A stretch of DNA of 64,000 bases from an uncultured Bacteroides sp. Its GTDB lineage: Bacteria > Bacteroidota > Bacteroidia > Bacteroidales > Bacteroidaceae. The translations under genes and the position numbers were made by a program. Under the pieces are notes generated by a model, which saw nothing but the letters and a program-made list of their open reading frames with translations, had not been told where the DNA came from and searched no databases. The DNA lies in assembly GCA_944321465.1 (NCBI GenBank), contig CALULL010000008.1, forward strand, positions 1-64,000, read 5' to 3'. Shown here in pieces: positions 18,559 to 27,269 of the stretch (position 1 is its first letter; each line of letters opens with the position of its first letter).

Positions 18559-18566
18559 TATTTTTG
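18559..18566 (+). promoter_or_regulatory. Upstream -7 box TATTTTTG
   Basis: TAnnTTTG match 226 bp before the box at 18785. It could give a longer efflux-operon leader or a separate small RNA. Confidence 0.35.
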
Positions 18567-18784
18567 CCGCGCCGTGCTGCGGAAAATCTGTCCCGCTCCG
18601 TGTCCGTGCTGCGGCCTGCCAATGCCTCTTGTCGGTAGTCGGGCACCGGTTGCGCGGAAGGCGGCTCGGGCACTGAAATCCCGATGTAATGGGCGGTTTG
18701 CTATTTCCCTGCAAGAAAGGTAGATTTATCTGAAACATAGTTAAGAAGCGGCGAAACGGTGCGTACTGTATTGATAAGATTAGG

Positions 18785-18792
18785 TATCTTTG
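18785..18792 (+). promoter_or_regulatory. -7 box TATCTTTG of the RND efflux operon
   Basis: TAnnTTTG match followed by CAGCG; gives a leader of about 175 nt before the membrane-fusion gene. Confidence 0.5.
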
Positions 18793-18973
18793 CAGCGTTG
18801 AAAACTTGAAAGCCGTTTCGAGTTTCCGACAAAAACGAGGGATGCAGGCTGCAAATGTCACAAAAAGGGCGGTGTGGTCTGCAATTGTGCGTTTAGGGAA
18901 CAGCCTTGGCCGCATAATGCCCCGGAAGAGAGAAATGCGATAATTGTAAAATAGACAGAGAATAGAAAAAAGT

Positions 18974-20152
18974 ATGAAGAGTAGATTTGTATTATTGGCA
19001 TGTTGCCTGGCACTGCTCAGCAGTTGCGGCCAGGATGACAAGGGAACGGGCAAGGCACCCGAGTACGCAGTGTTGGAGGTGGGCACGACCACGGCCAATC
19101 TGACGAACAGCTATCCTGCCACTATCCGGGGTAAACAAGACGTGGAGATACGTCCTATGGTGAGTGGCTTTATTACGAAGTTGCATGTGGACGAAGGCGC
19201 GGCGGTGCGCAAGGGCCAGGTGTTGTTCACCATCGACCAGGTGCAGTACAAGGCAGCCGTGGAGACGGCCAAGGCGACGGTGGAGACGGCCAAGGCGGCC
19301 CTTCAGACCCAGGAACTGACGACGCGGAACAATCGTGAACTGAATAAGAAGGGCATTGTCAGCGACTATCAGCTGAGTACGTCCGAAAACCAGTTGGCAC
19401 AGGCCAAAGCCTCGCTGGCACAGGCCGAGGCTTCGCTGGTAAATGCTGAGAACAACCTGTCCTACACGGAGGTGACAAGCCCTTCGGACGGCGTTGTGGG
19501 AACCATTCCTTACCGTGTAGGCAGCTTGGTAAGTGCCAGCATGGCGACGCCAATGACGACCGTGGCCGACATCTCGGAGATGTATGCCTACTTTTCTATG
19601 ACGGAACGCCAGTTGCTCGACCTCATCCGAGAAGGCGGCAGCAGCGACCGCGAGATAGTGAGCCGCTTGCCTAAAATCCGGTTGCAGCTCATCGACGGCA
19701 GCCTCTATCCCGACAGCGGCCGCGTGGAGACCATCAGCGGTGTCATCGACCCCACGACCGGCTCGGTAAGTATGCGTGCGCTGTTCCCCAACACACGTCA
19801 CGTGCTGCGCAGCAATTCGACGGGCAACGTCATCTTCCCCAACGTGCTGACGGATGTCATACTGATACCGCAGTCGGCCACGACGGAAATCCAAGACAAG
19901 AAGTTCGTCTTTGTGTTGCAGGGCGACAATACGGTGAAGAACACCGAGATACAGGTCTACACGCTGAACGACGGCGAAAACTATTACGTGACGGGTGGAC
20001 TGAAGCCCGGCGACAAGGTGGTCATCGAGGGCGTACAGGCTCTGTCTGACGGACAGACCATCACACCCATCACGCCTGCCGAGAAGGAAGCTGCCTACAA
20101 GAAGGCTCTGGAGGACCAAAAGAGCGGCAACATCCAATCGGCATTCCAATAA
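18974..20152 (+). CDS. RND efflux membrane-fusion lipoprotein (AcrA/MexA type)
   Basis: 392 residues. Periplasmic adaptor joining the inner-membrane pump to the outer-membrane channel. The lipobox LALLSSCG puts the lipid on Cys17. A lipoyl half-motif (VEIRPMVSGFITKLHVDEGA), a coiled-coil hairpin rich in Ala/Lys/Glu (about 80-150), the second lipoyl half and a beta barrel ending VIEGVQALSDGQTI follow in the expected order. First of three efflux genes; no TetR/AraC regulator lies beside it. Confidence 0.95.
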   Translation: MKSRFVLLACCLALLSSCGQDDKGTGKAPEYAVLEVGTTTANLTNSYPATIRGKQDVEIRPMVSGFITKLHVDEGAAVRKGQVLFTIDQVQYKAAVETAKATVETAKAALQTQELTTRNNRELNKKGIVSDYQLSTSENQLAQAKASLAQAEASLVNAENNLSYTEVTSPSDGVVGTIPYRVGSLVSASMATPMTTVADISEMYAYFSMTERQLLDLIREGGSSDREIVSRLPKIRLQLIDGSLYPDSGRVETISGVIDPTTGSVSMRALFPNTRHVLRSNSTGNVIFPNVLTDVILIPQSATTEIQDKKFVFVLQGDNTVKNTEIQVYTLNDGENYYVTGGLKPGDKVVIEGVQALSDGQTITPITPAEKEAAYKKALEDQKSGNIQSAFQ

Positions 20153-20302
20153 GTCACAGGGCGGGGAGACCGGCGGCGGGCGAGGAACGGCTCCGTGGGG
20201 CTGCAACGCAGGACTGCTGTCGGCAGTCGGCCTGTCGCTTGGCCTGCCGGATCCGCCGGAAATGCACTCCAACAACAAAAGAACAAGGAATAATGAACAA
20301 TG

Positions 20303-20351
20303 GGAAGCGCGGCGTGGCGACGGCCATGCTGTCCGCCGTGGCACCGCTTCC
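20303..20351 (+). terminator. Hairpin with T tract inside the efflux operon
   Basis: GGAAGCG at 20303 pairs with CGCTTCC at 20345-20351, with further inner pairing, followed by TGTTTTTAATT. Lies in the 232-bp gap before the pump gene, so it may reduce read-through into it. The rest of this gap holds no gene. Confidence 0.5.
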
Positions 20352-20384
20352 TGTTTTTAATTATCAATTATACATTAACAAAGT

Positions 20385-23300
20385 ATGAAGTTAGACAGAT
20401 TTATTAACCGTCCGGTGCTGTCCACGGTAATCTCCATCCTGCTGGTGATACTGGGCTTTATCGGGTTGGCCACGTTGCCAGTAACCCAGTACCCGGACAT
20501 AGCGCCTCCTACAATCTCGGTGAGCGCAACCTACACGGGTGCCAATGCCCAGACCGTGCTGAACTCGGTCATCTCACCGCTGGAGGACCAGATCAACGGT
20601 GTGGAAAACATGATGTACATGACTTCCGATGCCTCTAACAACGGCTCGGCGACTATCACCGTCTATTTCAACCAGGGAACCGACCCCGACATGGCTCAGG
20701 TGAACGTGCAGAACCGTGTAACTGCCGCCCAAGGCTTGCTGCCTCAGGAAGTAACCCAAATCGGTGTCACCACCCGTAAGAGACAGAGCTCCATGCTGAT
20801 GATCTTCTCTATCTACGACATGGAGGACAAGTATAACATCGAGTTCATCGAGAACTACGCCAACATCAACATCATTCCCGAAATCAAGCGTGTGGCCGGT
20901 GTGGGCGACGCAATGGTGATGGGTGCCGACTACTCCATGCGCATCTGGCTGAAGCCCGACGTAATGGCGCAGTACGGACTGGTGCCTGCCGACATCAGCC
21001 AGGCTCTGGCCGAACAGAACATCGAGGCCGCTCCGGGGCAGTTCGGCGAACGTGGCAATCAGACGTTCCAGTACACCATCCGCTACCGTGGACGCTTGCA
21101 GACGCCCGAGGAGTTTGGCAACATCGTTATCAAGGCACTGGCCGACGGCGAAGTGCTGCGCATGAAGGACGTGGCCGACATCAGTCTGGGCCGTAACACT
21201 TACGGCTTCGACAACACGGTGAACGGGCACAAGGGTGTCAGCTGTATCGTGTTCCAGATGGCGGGTACCAATGCCACCCAGACCATCGAGAATTTGGAGA
21301 AGGTGCTGGAAGATTTGCAGAAGTCCATGCCGGCAGGTGTGGGTATCAACATTGCCCAAAGTGCCAACGACTTCTTGTTCGCTTCTATCCACGAGGTAGT
21401 AAAGACGCTGATCGAGGCGTTTATCCTGGTGTTCATCGTAGTGTATATCTTCTTGCAGGACATGCGCTCTACGTTGATACCAGCCATAGCCATCCCGGTT
21501 GCGCTGATCGCTACATTCTTCGTCCTGAAACTCATAGGCTTCAGCATCAACCTGCTTACGCTCTCGGCTATGGTGCTTGCCATTGCCATAGTGGTGGACG
21601 ACGCCATAGTCGTCGTCGAAGGCGTCCATGCCAAGCTGGACCAAGGCTACAAGTCGGCCCGTCTGGCTTCCATCGACGCCATGCACGAACTGGGCGGTGC
21701 CCTGGTATCCATTACGCTGGTGATGATGTCTGTGTTCATTCCCGTGAGCTTCATGGGCGGTACGGCCGGTACGTTCTATCAGCAGTTCGGTCTGACAATG
21801 GCCATCGCCATCTTCTTCTCTGCGGTCAACGCCTTGACGTTGAGTCCTGCGTTGTGCGCCATCTTCTTGAAGCCCCATAACTCGGATGCCTCTCTGAAAG
21901 AGCGCATGGGCACTGCCACAAAGGCAGCCCGTGGCATCATGATACAGCGTTATACGCAAGCCTTGGGACGCATCATGAAGCCCAGCATGACGATAGTGTT
22001 CACTGTCATTGCCATTCTTGGCATGATTTTTGGACTGTTCAGTTTCAGCGAGCATCCGGTGCTGTGCACGGTGATGATTGTCATTAGCGTGCTGGCCTTG
22101 GCCGGTATGACGACGCAGAAATTCAAGAAGTCGTTCAACGACGGCTACGAGTCCATTTTGGGCAAGTACAAGAAGCGCGTGCTGAGGTTCATCCAGCGTC
22201 CGTGGCTGAGCGGCGGACTGGTGGCTGCCTCCATTGTGTTGCTGATGGTGTTTATGCAGATAACCCCGACGGGCATGGTGCCCAACGAAGACACGGGTAC
22301 CATTATGGGTGCCGTGACGCTGCCTCCTGGTACATCGCAGGAGCGTGCCCAAAAGATTTTGGCGCGAGTGGATAGCCTGGTGGCAGCCGAGCCTGCCGTA
22401 CAGTCGCGCACAGTAATCTCGGGTTACAGTTTCATTGGTGGCCAGGGACCGGGCTATGGTTCGGTTATCATCAAGCTGAAGCCTTGGGAGGAGCGTTCGA
22501 CGATGCAGAACTCAACGATAGTTTATGCCACCCTGTTCATGCGTGCGCAGAAGATTATCAAGGAAGCCCAGGTGCTGTTCTTTGCTCCGCCTATGATACC
22601 GGGTTATTCGGTGTCTACGGACATTGAGCTGAACATGCAGGACAAGACGGGCGGTAGCCTCGACCACTTCTTCGACGTGGTGAAGAGCTACACGGCAGCC
22701 TTGGAGGCGCGTCCCGAGATTACTTCGGCACAGACGAGCTTTAATCCTAACTTCCCGCAGTATCAGCTGGACATCGACGCTGCCGCTTGTAAGCGTGCCG
22801 GCATCAGCCCCAGCGATATTCTGAGCGTGATGCAGGGCTACTACGGTGGTTTGTATGCGTCCAACTTCAACAGCTTCGGTAAGATGTATCGCGTCATGGT
22901 GCAGGCCGAGCGTGATGCTACGAAGAACCTGGAGTCGCTTGAGAGCATCAAGGTGCGCAATGCCAACGGAGAGATGGCTCCCGTCAGTCAGTTCGTGAAG
23001 TTGACCAAGGTCTACGGCCCGGATGTCATCAACCGCTTCAACCTGTATACTTCAATGAAAGTGATGGTGGCACCTGCTACCGGTTACACGTCTGGCCAGG
23101 CCTTGCAGGCTATCGCCGAAGTGGCCGACCAGAACTTGCCCGCCGGTTTCGACTACGAACTGGGTGGTATGGCACGTGAGGAGGCCGAGACGAGCGGCAG
23201 CACGACGGGGCTCATCTTTGTGCTCTGCTTTGTGTTCGTTTACCTGCTGTTGAGTGCCCAGTACGAAAGCTACATCTTGCCGCTGGCTGTGTTGCTTTCC

Positions 23301-23804
23301 GTTCCGTTCGGACTGATGGGTAGCTTCATCTTTGTCAATGGTGCCAGTCTTATCGGAGGCATACCTGCCCTGCAGATGATTATAGGTACGATGTCCAACA
23401 ACATTTATATGCAGATTGCCTTGATTATGTTGATGGGCTTGCTGGCCAAGAACGCCATCCTGATTGTTGAGTTTGCCCTTGACCGCCGCAAGATGGGCAT
23501 GAGCATCACGTGGGCCGCCGTGCTGGGTGCCGCCGCCCGTCTGCGTCCTATTCTGATGACTTCGCTGGCCATGATTATCGGCCTGCTCCCGTTGATGTTT
23601 GCCAGTGGTGCCGGTGCCAACGGATACCGCACGCTGGGAACGTCGGCCATTGGCGGTATGTTGATTGGTATGATACTGCAAATCTTCATCGTGCCTGCCC
23701 TGTTCGTGGCATTCCAGTACCTGCAAGAGAAGGTTAAGCCGATGGAATGGAACGATTTGGACAATTCGGATGCAACGCCCGAAATAGAGCAATACAGTAA
23801 ATAA
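20385..23804 (+). CDS. RND multidrug efflux permease (HAE-1/AcrB family)
   Basis: 1139 residues, slightly longer than the usual 1030-1050. Proton-driven inner-membrane transporter that moves drugs, bile salts or similar compounds into the adaptor and channel. Twelve membrane helices are expected; the first (FINRPVLSTVISILLVILGF) and the paired acidic residues of helix 4 (AIAIVVDDAIVVVEGVHAK) are clear, as is the helix-10 segment GLLAKNAILIVEFA. Two large periplasmic loops separate the halves. An extra cytoplasmic stretch near residues 500-600 accounts for the length. Second gene of the operon. Confidence 0.96.
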   Translation: MKLDRFINRPVLSTVISILLVILGFIGLATLPVTQYPDIAPPTISVSATYTGANAQTVLNSVISPLEDQINGVENMMYMTSDASNNGSATITVYFNQGTDPDMAQVNVQNRVTAAQGLLPQEVTQIGVTTRKRQSSMLMIFSIYDMEDKYNIEFIENYANINIIPEIKRVAGVGDAMVMGADYSMRIWLKPDVMAQYGLVPADISQALAEQNIEAAPGQFGERGNQTFQYTIRYRGRLQTPEEFGNIVIKALADGEVLRMKDVADISLGRNTYGFDNTVNGHKGVSCIVFQMAGTNATQTIENLEKVLEDLQKSMPAGVGINIAQSANDFLFASIHEVVKTLIEAFILVFIVVYIFLQDMRSTLIPAIAIPVALIATFFVLKLIGFSINLLTLSAMVLAIAIVVDDAIVVVEGVHAKLDQGYKSARLASIDAMHELGGALVSITLVMMSVFIPVSFMGGTAGTFYQQFGLTMAIAIFFSAVNALTLSPALCAIFLKPHNSDASLKERMGTATKAARGIMIQRYTQALGRIMKPSMTIVFTVIAILGMIFGLFSFSEHPVLCTVMIVISVLALAGMTTQKFKKSFNDGYESILGKYKKRVLRFIQRPWLSGGLVAASIVLLMVFMQITPTGMVPNEDTGTIMGAVTLPPGTSQERAQKILARVDSLVAAEPAVQSRTVISGYSFIGGQGPGYGSVIIKLKPWEERSTMQNSTIVYATLFMRAQKIIKEAQVLFFAPPMIPGYSVSTDIELNMQDKTGGSLDHFFDVVKSYTAALEARPEITSAQTSFNPNFPQYQLDIDAAACKRAGISPSDILSVMQGYYGGLYASNFNSFGKMYRVMVQAERDATKNLESLESIKVRNANGEMAPVSQFVKLTKVYGPDVINRFNLYTSMKVMVAPATGYTSGQALQAIAEVADQNLPAGFDYELGGMAREEAETSGSTTGLIFVLCFVFVYLLLSAQYESYILPLAVLLSVPFGLMGSFIFVNGASLIGGIPALQMIIGTMSNNIYMQIALIMLMGLLAKNAILIVEFALDRRKMGMSITWAAVLGAAARLRPILMTSLAMIIGLLPLMFASGAGANGYRTLGTSAIGGMLIGMILQIFIVPALFVAFQYLQEKVKPMEWNDLDNSDATPEIEQYSK

Positions 23805-23821
23805 ATACATTCGTGCGAGGA

Positions 23822-23846
23822 CACCGGGCGGACCAGCCGCCCGGTG
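23822..23846 (+). promoter_or_regulatory. Intercistronic hairpin between pump and channel genes
   Basis: CACCGGGCGG, loop ACCAG, CCGCCCGGTG: a perfect 10-bp stem without a T tract, 30 bp before the next start. Confidence 0.55.
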
Positions 23847-23875
23847 CTTCACACCTTATTTAATATATAGAAGAA

Positions 23876-25258
23876 ATGAAAGGAAAGATACTAACCCTGA
23901 TGTGTGCCGCTGCCCTGCTGAGCAGTTGCCACATCTACAAAGCATACGATAGACCCGAAGACATCGTGGCCCAAGGCCTCTACCGGGACACGGCGGTGGT
24001 GAACGACACCTTGGCTTCGGATACGGTCAATTTCGGCAACTTGCCTTGGCGCGAGGTGTTTACCGACCCGCAGTTGCAGGCGTTCATCGAAAAGGCCCTG
24101 GCCAACAACGCCGACCTGCGCAGTGCTATGCTCAGCGTAGACCAGGCTCGCGCTGCTCTCCTCTCGTCGCGCCTTGCCTATGCCCCCCAGCTTTCGCTCT
24201 CGCCCCAAGGCACCATTACCAGCTGGGACGGCCACAAGGCAAGCAAGGCTTACTCGCTTCCGGTTAATGCCAGCTGGCAGATAGACCTCTTCGGCCAGTT
24301 GCTCAACCCCAAGCGCAACGCCCAGGTCACACTACGGCAGACGCAGTACCAGCAGCAAGCCGTGCAGACGCAGCTCATAGCCAACATGGCCAATACATAC
24401 TATACCCTGCTGATGCTCGACCGCCAGTTGCAGATTACGGAAGAGACCGCCAACGTGCTCAAGAGCAACCTTGAGACGATGGAGGCCATGTACCAGTTCG
24501 GTTCCGTCAACAGTGCCGCAATCGAGCAGAGCCGTGCCGCCTACGCTCAGGCCGTGGCTTCGCTTTCCGACCTGCGCCAGAGCATCAGCCAGACAGAGAA
24601 CGCCTTCTGCCTCATGCTCAACGAGCCAGCCCATGCCATAGAGCGCGGCGTGCTCGAAGACCAAGTGCTGCCCGATGAGTTCTCGGTAGGCGTTCCCTTG
24701 CAGTTGCTTTCCAACCGTCCCGACGTACAAGCCGCCGAGATGTCGCTGGCCGCCTGCTACTACAACACCAACAGTGCCCGTGCCGCTTTCTATCCCCAGA
24801 TAACCCTCAGCGGTTCGCTGGGCTGGACCAACAGCGGCGGAGGCATCATCTCCAACCCCGGTGCCTTGCTGGCCAGTCTGGTAGGCTCGCTGACGCAGCC
24901 CCTTTTCTACCGTGGCACCAACATTGCCCGTCTGCGCCAGGCCCGCGCCCAGGAGGAGCAGGCCAAGCTCCAGTTCCAGACGGCCCTGCTCAATGCCGGA
25001 AACGAGGTGAGCAACGCCCTCTCGCTGTACCAGAATACATCGGAAAAGGCCGAATATCGTATCATGCAGGTAAATTCTGCCCGAAAAGCTGCCGAGGATA
25101 CAAGAGAATTGTTTAACTTAGGCACGTCAACCTATCTCGAAGTACTCAGCGCACAGCAGACCTACCTCAGTGCGCAGCTTTCCGAGGTATCCGACACCTT
25201 CGACCGAATGCAGGCTGTCGTCACTTTGTACCAGGCTCTGGGCGGTGGAAGGGAGTAA
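23876..25258 (+). CDS. Outer-membrane efflux channel lipoprotein (OprM/NodT type)
   Basis: 460 residues. Forms the outer-membrane exit duct of the tripartite pump. Lipobox AALLSSC with Cys18, then two outer-membrane efflux (OEP) repeats: the helical signature LRSAMLSVDQARAALLSSRL in the first half and LRQARAQEEQAKLQFQTALL in the second, with the conserved LLSNRPDVQAAEMSLAACYY between them. Follows the permease after 71 bp and precedes the LpxA-like gene by 23 bp. Confidence 0.95.
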   Translation: MKGKILTLMCAAALLSSCHIYKAYDRPEDIVAQGLYRDTAVVNDTLASDTVNFGNLPWREVFTDPQLQAFIEKALANNADLRSAMLSVDQARAALLSSRLAYAPQLSLSPQGTITSWDGHKASKAYSLPVNASWQIDLFGQLLNPKRNAQVTLRQTQYQQQAVQTQLIANMANTYYTLLMLDRQLQITEETANVLKSNLETMEAMYQFGSVNSAAIEQSRAAYAQAVASLSDLRQSISQTENAFCLMLNEPAHAIERGVLEDQVLPDEFSVGVPLQLLSNRPDVQAAEMSLAACYYNTNSARAAFYPQITLSGSLGWTNSGGGIISNPGALLASLVGSLTQPLFYRGTNIARLRQARAQEEQAKLQFQTALLNAGNEVSNALSLYQNTSEKAEYRIMQVNSARKAAEDTRELFNLGTSTYLEVLSAQQTYLSAQLSEVSDTFDRMQAVVTLYQALGGGRE

Positions 25259-25281
25259 TAAACCACTTAATTCTAATAGTT

Positions 25282-26058
25282 ATGATTAGTCCTTTAGCAT
25301 TTGTCGACCCTGCGGCCAAAATAGGCAAAGGGGTCACCATTCAGCCTTTCGCATACATCGAGGGCGATGTGGTAATCGGCGACGAATGTGTCGTCATGTC
25401 CGGTGCGCACATTCTCAACGGAACGCGTCTGGGGAAAGCCAACAAGGTGCATCACGGGGCCGTGCTGGGTACCGAGCCGCAGGATTTCCACTACCAAGGG
25501 GCTGCCACGACACTTGTCATAGGCGACAACAACGACATCCGCGAAAATGTCGTCGTGGCGCGTGCCACCAAGCCCGACGGGCAGAGCCATATAGGCGACA
25601 ATAATTACCTGATGGATGGCGTGCACTTGTGCCACGACGTGAAGGTAGGCAACCATTGCGTACTGGGCATCAAGAGCATGGTGGGGGGCGACAGCCGCAT
25701 AGACGACTGCACCATCCTCAGCAGCAGCGTCATCCTGCAACAGGAGGTACACATCGGTAGCTGGGTGCTTGTGCAGAGCGGTTGCCGCATCGGCAAAGAC
25801 GTTCCGCCCTACGTCATCATGGCCGGAAACCCCGCTGCCTACCACGGTGTCAATTCCGTCGTGTTGCAGCACAGCCATATGTCCAATCACATCACCGACC
25901 GCATCCTGCGCCATATTGTGAACGCCTATCGCCTCATCTACCAAGGCAACTTCAGCACCGAAGATGCCTTGCAGAAGATTGCAGACCAGATACCTATGAG
26001 CACAGAGATTGAGAACATCCTGGCCTTCATCAAGTCTTCGAAGGGTATAGTGAAGTAA
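25282..26058 (+). CDS. LpxA-like acyl-ACP--UDP-GlcNAc O-acyltransferase
   Basis: 258 residues. Left-handed beta-helix of hexapeptide repeats (KIGKGVTIQPFAYIEGDVVI...) and a C-terminal helical part, as in LpxA, the first enzyme of lipid A synthesis. The catalytic-region His of E. coli (AHIAHD) is present as VHLCHD. The second conserved His (TAVHQF in E. coli) appears replaced by Gln in VILQQEV by my hand alignment. The gene sits in an efflux operon rather than with lpxC/fabZ, so it may be a paralogue with altered specificity. Confidence 0.82.
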   Translation: MISPLAFVDPAAKIGKGVTIQPFAYIEGDVVIGDECVVMSGAHILNGTRLGKANKVHHGAVLGTEPQDFHYQGAATTLVIGDNNDIRENVVVARATKPDGQSHIGDNNYLMDGVHLCHDVKVGNHCVLGIKSMVGGDSRIDDCTILSSSVILQQEVHIGSWVLVQSGCRIGKDVPPYVIMAGNPAAYHGVNSVVLQHSHMSNHITDRILRHIVNAYRLIYQGNFSTEDALQKIADQIPMSTEIENILAFIKSSKGIVK

Positions 26059-26090
26059 CGATACTGGCCACAAATCCAGGTGTACGGAAC

Positions 26091-26135
26091 AGACGTGCGC
26101 CCTCCCGCAGCGGGAGGTGCGCACGTCTTTTTTTT
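26091..26135 (+). terminator. Intrinsic terminator of the efflux/lpxA-like operon
   Basis: AGACGTGCGC and CCTCCCGC pair with CGGGAGG and GCGCACGTCT, followed by eight T residues. It begins 33 bp after the lpxA-like stop. Confidence 0.9.
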
Positions 26136-26175
26136 GCCTCCGCCTCCTGCTCTGCGTTTCGTCAGTGCTTTCCCG

Positions 26176-26263
26176 GCACAGGCCTGCTCCCTTGTCCGCG
26201 CAGGTCTGCCCGCTTGCGGGCGCAGGTCCGTTCCCCGGCGGGCAAAGGTAGGGCGGGGCGGCA
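26176..26263. repeat. 22-bp dyad repeat array, locus 4 (4 units)
   Basis: Units at 26176, 26198, 26220 and 26242 in exact phase; the second is GCGCAGGTCTGCCCGCTTGC plus GG. Immediately follows the terminator and precedes the frd promoter. Confidence 0.8.
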
Positions 26264-26380
26264 GGACCTGGGCGGAAGGCCGGTCGATGCCCGGCCGGCC
26301 CCTTCCGCGCCGCCTCCGGGCCGTGTCTCTTTCCGGGGCGCGAAAGCCGTGCATCTATTACGGAATAATTTCTTTAATTT

Positions 26381-26412
26381 TTTGCTAAATCGGGTGATTT
26401 CCTCTAATTTTG
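26381..26412 (+). promoter_or_regulatory. Canonical Bacteroidetes promoter of frdCAB
   Basis: -33 box TTTGC at 26381 and -7 box TAATTTTG at 26405-26412 with 20 bp between TTTG and the -7 box. Leader of about 63 nt. Confidence 0.8.
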
Positions 26413-26481
26413 CGGGCGAAAGCGTAACAGCGTCAAAGAAGATAACTTTCAAACAATTAAATAACTTAAATTAAATCATTT

Positions 26482-27168
26482 ATGTGGTTAAGTAATTCAT
26501 CTGTAGGAAGGAAAGTGGTGATGAGCGTTACCGGCATTGCCCTTGTCCTGTTTCTGACGTTTCACATGGCGATGAACCTTGTCGCGCTGGTTTCGGCCAA
26601 GGGCTACAACATGGTGTGCGAATTTCTGGGGGCCAACTGGTACGCATTGGTTGCGACGGTAGGCTTGGCCGCCCTGTTCGTCATCCACATTGTTTACGCT
26701 TTCTGGTTGACAATGCAGAACCGCCAGGCTCGTGGCGCGGAACGTTACGCAGTTGTCGAGAGACGCAAGGAGGTGGAATGGGCCTCGCAGAACATGCTGG
26801 TGCTGGGCATCATCGTGATTGTCGGCCTGGGGCTGCACTTGGTTAACTTCTGGTCGAAAATGCAGTTGCCCGAGCTGATGCACAACATGGGCAACTACGG
26901 CGTGGACATCACCTATGCGGCCGATGGCGTATACCACATCCAGAACACTTTCTCCAACCCCGTTCTGGTTGTCCTCTATCTGATTTGGCTGGCTGCCTTG
27001 TGGTTCCACCTCACACACGGTTTCTGGAGCGCAATGCAGACACTGGGCTGGAACAACAAAACCTGGATCAGCCGCTGGCAGTGCATCTCCAACATCTACG
27101 CTACGATTGTTGTGGCCTGCTTCGCTCTGGTCGTTGTCGTGTTCTTCATCAAATCCTTACTCATCTAA
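26482..27168 (+). CDS. frdC: Fumarate reductase/succinate dehydrogenase cytochrome b subunit
   Basis: 228 residues with five hydrophobic helices. It anchors the complex in the inner membrane, carries b-type haem and exchanges electrons with menaquinone. His in LFLTFHMAMNL, HIVYAFWL and WFHLTHGFWSAMQTLGWNN are candidate haem ligands. First of a three-gene operon that in these anaerobes runs mainly as fumarate reductase, ending respiration in succinate. Separated from frdA by 101 bp. Confidence 0.94.
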   Translation: MWLSNSSVGRKVVMSVTGIALVLFLTFHMAMNLVALVSAKGYNMVCEFLGANWYALVATVGLAALFVIHIVYAFWLTMQNRQARGAERYAVVERRKEVEWASQNMLVLGIIVIVGLGLHLVNFWSKMQLPELMHNMGNYGVDITYAADGVYHIQNTFSNPVLVVLYLIWLAALWFHLTHGFWSAMQTLGWNNKTWISRWQCISNIYATIVVACFALVVVVFFIKSLLI

Positions 27169-27269
27169 GTCCTGCACGTCCGGGCCGTCGGGCCATGCCT
27201 GTGGCTGGCCAAGGGGGGTCCGACTACTCATCAGCAAGACTTGCAACTCACAACTAAAACAGCAAAAAA

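Noticed and set aside
18148-19098. 316-codon minus-strand frame covering the gap before the efflux operon
   Set aside because: It overlaps the start of the membrane-fusion gene and a 22-bp array, and its composition (Pro/Arg/Ser-rich) is that of translated GC-rich intergenic DNA.
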